Source: CATQHQ01 sp965243805
GTDB taxonomy: Bacteria > Gemmatimonadota > Gemmatimonadetes > Longimicrobiales > Gaopeijiaceae
NCBI GenBank assembly: GCA_965243805.1
Contig: OZ251577.1
Span: 3,472,001 to 3,536,000, forward strand
Direction of reading: 5' to 3'
DNA: 64,000 nucleotides
Below the pieces are notes generated by a model. That model was not told the origin of the DNA, ran no database searches, and saw nothing but the letters and a program-made list of their open reading frames with translations. A program made the position numbers and the translations under genes. This document shows, one piece after another, positions 61,249 through 64,000 of this stretch. Within the stretch, counting starts at the first letter, position 1, and the number at the start of each line of letters is the position of its first letter.

Positions 61249-62520
61249 GTGCGCCTCGCCAACGGCGTCCAGGTCCTCGCCGAGGAGATCGCCGGTGCGT
61301 CGTCGGTGGTCGTGGGGGCGTGGGTGCGGCAGGGCGCCGCGCTGGAGCCCCTGGAGCTTGCGGGAATCAGCCACCTCCTGGAGCACATGGTCTTCAAGGG
61401 GACCGCGACGCGCTCCGCCCGGGAGATCGCCCTCTCCCTGGAGCGGGTCGGCGGCTCCCTGGACGCGTACACCTCTCGTGAGCACACCAGCTACCAAGCC
61501 CGGGCCCTGGGCCGCCACCTCCCCCTGGCGCTGGAGGTGCTCGCGGACCTGATCCGCAACCCTGCGCTGCGGCAGGAGGACCTGGACCGGGAGAAGGCCG
61601 TCGTCTCCGAGGAGATCGCCGCCGTGGAGGACACGCCGGACGACGTGGTGTTCGACCTCCACGGGGAGCGGCTCTGGCGGGGACACCCGTACGGCGCGCC
61701 GATCCTGGGCACCCGCGCGTCGGTGGCGGCGATCTCCAGGGAGGAGTTGGCCAGCCTGCGGAAACGGGCTCACACCGGCGCGAACATTGTGCTGGCGGCG
61801 GCAGGCGACCTGGACGGCCAGGAGTTCGTGGAGTTGGCGGAGAAGTGGTTCGGCGGGATCGAGCGCGGCAGCCGGCTGCCCGACCCGGCGGCCCCCTCGG
61901 CGGCCGTGGCGGGACTGGACCGCCTGGAGAGGGATTCGGCCCAGACGCACGTGGTTACGGGGTGGACGACGCCGGGGCGCGCCGCACCCGGCCGCTACGC
62001 CCGCATCTTGTTGTCGGAGGCCCTGGGCGGAGGGATGAGCTCGCGGCTCTTCCAGCGAATCCGGGAGGAGATGGCGCTGGCCTACTCGGTCTACTCGTTC
62101 CACTCCCTCTACTCTCGCGGCGGCGTCTTCGGCGTCTACGCCGGCATTCGGCCCGGAGCCGAGGACGCACTGCTGGCGGCCGTGGCCGAGGAGTACGACC
62201 ACTTCCTGTCGGGGAGGCTCTCGGGAGCCGACCTGGCGGAGCTCAAGGAGCAGGTCAAGGGGCGGGTCCTCCTCTCCCTGGAAGCGCCGGGCGCCCGCGC
62301 CCAGCGGCTGGCCAGTCTGGTTCTGGCCGGCGAGCCCATCGTTCCGTTGGAGGAGCTGGCGAAACGAGTGGACCGGGTCTCCCAAGACGATGTGGCCCGC
62401 GAGGCCGAAGCCGTCCTCCACCCCGACCGCCAGTACGCCCTGTGCCTGGGCCCTGCGCCCGCAATGGACCCAGCCCCTGCAATGGGCCCCGCGCCCGCAA
62501 TGAGTCCAACCACCATCTGA
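61249..62520 (+). CDS. M16 family zinc peptidase
   Basis: The product is 423 residues from GTG 61249 (VRLANGVQVLAEEIAGASSV). The frame is open to a TTG at 61201 inside pnp, but the family begins near the GTG. The inverted zinc motif HLLEH lies in AGISHLLEHMVFKGTATRSA; Glu in REIALSLERVGGSLDAYTSR and a downstream Glu complete the site. The C-terminal half lacks a second zinc site, as expected. Such peptidases follow pnp in many bacteria. The end carries three 18-bp repeats (62449-62502), giving GPAPAMDPAPAMGPAPAMSP. Confidence 0.92.
   Translation: MRLANGVQVLAEEIAGASSVVVGAWVRQGAALEPLELAGISHLLEHMVFKGTATRSAREIALSLERVGGSLDAYTSREHTSYQARALGRHLPLALEVLADLIRNPALRQEDLDREKAVVSEEIAAVEDTPDDVVFDLHGERLWRGHPYGAPILGTRASVAAISREELASLRKRAHTGANIVLAAAGDLDGQEFVELAEKWFGGIERGSRLPDPAAPSAAVAGLDRLERDSAQTHVVTGWTTPGRAAPGRYARILLSEALGGGMSSRLFQRIREEMALAYSVYSFHSLYSRGGVFGVYAGIRPGAEDALLAAVAEEYDHFLSGRLSGADLAELKEQVKGRVLLSLEAPGARAQRLASLVLAGEPIVPLEELAKRVDRVSQDDVAREAEAVLHPDRQYALCLGPAPAMDPAPAMGPAPAMSPTTI
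62449..62502 (+). repeat. Three 18-bp tandem repeats at the M16 peptidase 3' end
   Basis: The units 62449-62466, 62467-62484 and 62485-62502 encode (G/D/G)PAPAM and end in atg. They lie just before the stop and 41 bp before the next ATG. Confidence 0.75.
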
Positions 62521-62543
62521 TCCTAGGACGGAACGTTTCAGCC

Positions 62544-64000
62544 ATGCTCGTCGGCGTGCCCACGGAGATCAAGAACAACGAGTACCGCGTAGCAGTCACC
62601 CCTGCCGGCGTGGAAGCGCTGGCGGCCGCCGGCCAAGGCGTCGTAATCCAGGCGGGAGCCGGCGCCGAGAGCGGCTTCACCGACGACTACTACCGGCGGT
62701 CCGGAGCCGAGGTCGTCGCTTCGGCGGAGGAGGTGTGGGCCCGCGCCGAGATGATCATGAAGGTCAAGGAGCCCATGCCCGCCGAGTGGCCGTCGATGCG
62801 CCGGGACCAGGTCGTCTTCACCTACTTTCACTTTGCCGCCTCCGAACCTCTCACCCGCGCCGTCATGGAGAGCGGAACGGTGGCCGTCGCCTACGAGACG
62901 GTGGAGTCGCCGAGCGGGGAGCTACCCCTGCTGACCCCCATGAGCGAGGTGGCCGGCCGGATGGCGGTCCAGGCCGGCGCCAAGTACCTGGAGCGCCCGG
63001 CGGGAGGCTCCGGCGTCCTCCTCGGGGGCGTTCCCGGCGTGCAGCCGGCCAAGGTGCTGGTGCTGGGCGGGGGAGTCGTGGGCGCCGAGGCTGCCAAGAT
63101 GGCCGCAGGACTGGGTGCCCGGGTCGCCGTGATGGACATCTCCCTCCCGCGACTGCGACGCCTGGCCGACGTGATGCCCGCCAACGTCAACCTCCTGTAC
63201 TCGACGCGCTACGCGGTGCGCAAGCAGCTGGTCGACTCGGACTTGGTGGTGGGCGCGGTGCTGTTGCCGGGCAAGAAGGCGCCCAACTTGGTCCGTCGCC
63301 AGGACCTGCCGTCGATGCGTCCGGGCTCGGTGATCGTGGACGTGGCGGTGGATCAGGGCGGGTGCGTGGAGACGATCCGCCCCACCACCCACGAGGACCC
63401 GGTCTACGAAGTCGACGGCGTGATCCACTACGGCGTCGCCAACATGCCCGGTGCCGTACCCCGGTCCTCGACCCTGGCACTCACCAACGCCACGCTGCCG
63501 TATGCGGTTCAGTTGGCCCGCAAGGGCTGGCGGAAGGCGTGCGAGGACGATCCGGGCTTGGCTCGGGGAGTCAGCGTGGTGGCCGGCAAGATTGCACATC
63601 GGGGAGTGGCCGAGACCTTCGGATTGCCCTTTGAGGCAGAGTGGGGGCGAAAGCTCCACGGGGCCGGTTCGCTCCATGGTGCCGCACAACTTCGCGACGC
63701 CGTGGAGCCGGAGGCCGGCTGTCCCTCCGTTCGCTTCATGCGGTTGCCGGCGAACCCGGACCTTCCCTTGCCGACTCGGGAAACCGAAGGCGCCGCCGGC
63801 TACGACGTCCGGGCGTGCGTCGATCTCCGCCTGGAGCCCGGCCAGGTCGAGGTCGTGCCCACCGGACTTGCCATGGAGCTGCCGCCGGGCGTCGAGTGCC
63901 AAGTGCGGCCCCGCTCGGGCTTGGCGACCCGCAACGGCGTAACGATGCCCAACAGCCCGGGCACGATCGACTCGGACTACCGAGGAGAGCTCAAGGTCCC
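62544..64000 (+). CDS. Alanine dehydrogenase fused in frame to dUTP diphosphatase (partial at window end)
   Basis: Translated codon by codon, the frame from ATG 62544 runs open to the window end (485 complete codons). Residues 1-370 are a full alanine dehydrogenase: MLVGVPTEIKNNEYRVAVTP, VFTYFHFAASEPLTRAVMES, LERPAGGSGVLLGGVPGVQP, KVLVLGGGVVGAEAAKMAAG (Rossmann), GKKAPNLVRRQDLPSMRPGS, and GVANMPGAVPRSSTLALTNA. A linker of about 30 residues follows (EAEWGRKLHGAGSLHGAAQL). Then a trimeric dUTPase begins at VRFMRLPANPDLPLP, with TEGAAGYDVRA, QVRPRSGLATRNGVTMPNSP and GTIDSDYRGELKV (motifs I-III). Normally ald and dut are separate genes. There is no stop or frameshift between them here. Alternatively dut is translated from an internal GTG/ATG (63702 or 63738 region). 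Confidence 0.85.
   Translation, partial: MLVGVPTEIKNNEYRVAVTPAGVEALAAAGQGVVIQAGAGAESGFTDDYYRRSGAEVVASAEEVWARAEMIMKVKEPMPAEWPSMRRDQVVFTYFHFAASEPLTRAVMESGTVAVAYETVESPSGELPLLTPMSEVAGRMAVQAGAKYLERPAGGSGVLLGGVPGVQPAKVLVLGGGVVGAEAAKMAAGLGARVAVMDISLPRLRRLADVMPANVNLLYSTRYAVRKQLVDSDLVVGAVLLPGKKAPNLVRRQDLPSMRPGSVIVDVAVDQGGCVETIRPTTHEDPVYEVDGVIHYGVANMPGAVPRSSTLALTNATLPYAVQLARKGWRKACEDDPGLARGVSVVAGKIAHRGVAETFGLPFEAEWGRKLHGAGSLHGAAQLRDAVEPEAGCPSVRFMRLPANPDLPLPTRETEGAAGYDVRACVDLRLEPGQVEVVPTGLAMELPPGVECQVRPRSGLATRNGVTMPNSPGTIDSDYRGELKV

Noticed and set aside
63702..63740. Treating alanine dehydrogenase and dUTPase as two genes
   Set aside because: No stop codon was found between them when reading every codon; internal starts remain only an alternative.

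Overview
The window looks like a chromosomal segment of a high-GC (roughly two-thirds G+C) Gram-negative bacterium. It carries MacB/MacA/TolC-type export genes, an autotransporter, predicted lipoproteins and a proton-translocating transhydrogenase. The backbone gene order, the short primary-type sigma factor, the TIGR03991-type GlmU-like protein and the 6-bladed beta-propeller lipoprotein fit Gemmatimonadota best. The cadherin-rich autotransporter would suit a host-associated (for example sponge-symbiont) lineage. Both placements are inferences from content; no marker gene was searched.

Layout. 1-4966 (minus): export operon of a conserved secreted protein, TolC-like channel, MacA-like adaptor and MacB-like permease (cut by the window start). 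4975-10592 (plus): a very large NtrY-like membrane histidine kinase and a PLP-dependent decarboxylase. 10593-22430: an accessory island with visibly lower and uneven GC. It holds a two-TM repeat coiled-coil protein with Ig-like domains, a 2117-residue autotransporter (six SwmB-like repeats, six cadherin-like repeats, beta-barrel), a twice-frameshifted PhoD-like phosphatase, a relic resembling the upstream decarboxylase, a second two-TM coiled-coil protein, a regulator-like gene interrupted by a run of 16 C, and a tandem pair of TM-coiled-coil genes, of which a third relic lies at the other edge of the island. 22526-25342 (minus): pntAA-pntAB-pntB. 25508-30745 (plus): YifB/ComM-like ATPase, cysteine desulfurase, sigma-54 response regulator, sigma-70 factor.

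30806-39001 (plus) is a classic translation-to-envelope series: rplM, rpsI, rpsB, tsf, pyrH, frr, uppS, cdsA, dxr, rseP. 39053-42305 (minus) holds a metallo-beta-lactamase-fold hydrolase and two overlapping sugar nucleotidyltransferases. 42432-47831 (plus) holds a lipoprotein, serS, an orphan histidine kinase and a UvrD/PcrA helicase. 47822-48439 (minus) is a DUF948-like protein. 48517-58547 (plus) holds murA and then rimP-nusA-infB-ylxP-rbfA-truB-ribF plus a beta-propeller lipoprotein. 58736-64000 (plus) holds rpsO, pnp, an M16 peptidase and an alanine dehydrogenase that reads without a stop into a dUTPase domain.

The points most worth following are: the poly-C tract whose +1 and -1 slippage products both stop within a few codons (a likely phase-variable regulator); the island of repeat-bearing membrane coiled-coil proteins around the giant adhesin; the Ald-Dut fusion; a MurA with Asp in place of the catalytic Cys; and a recurrent habit of short (15-24 bp) tandem duplications at gene starts and ends, several of which duplicate a ribosome-binding site plus start codon or a -35 element. 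No tRNA, rRNA, CRISPR array or recognisable insertion sequence was found.
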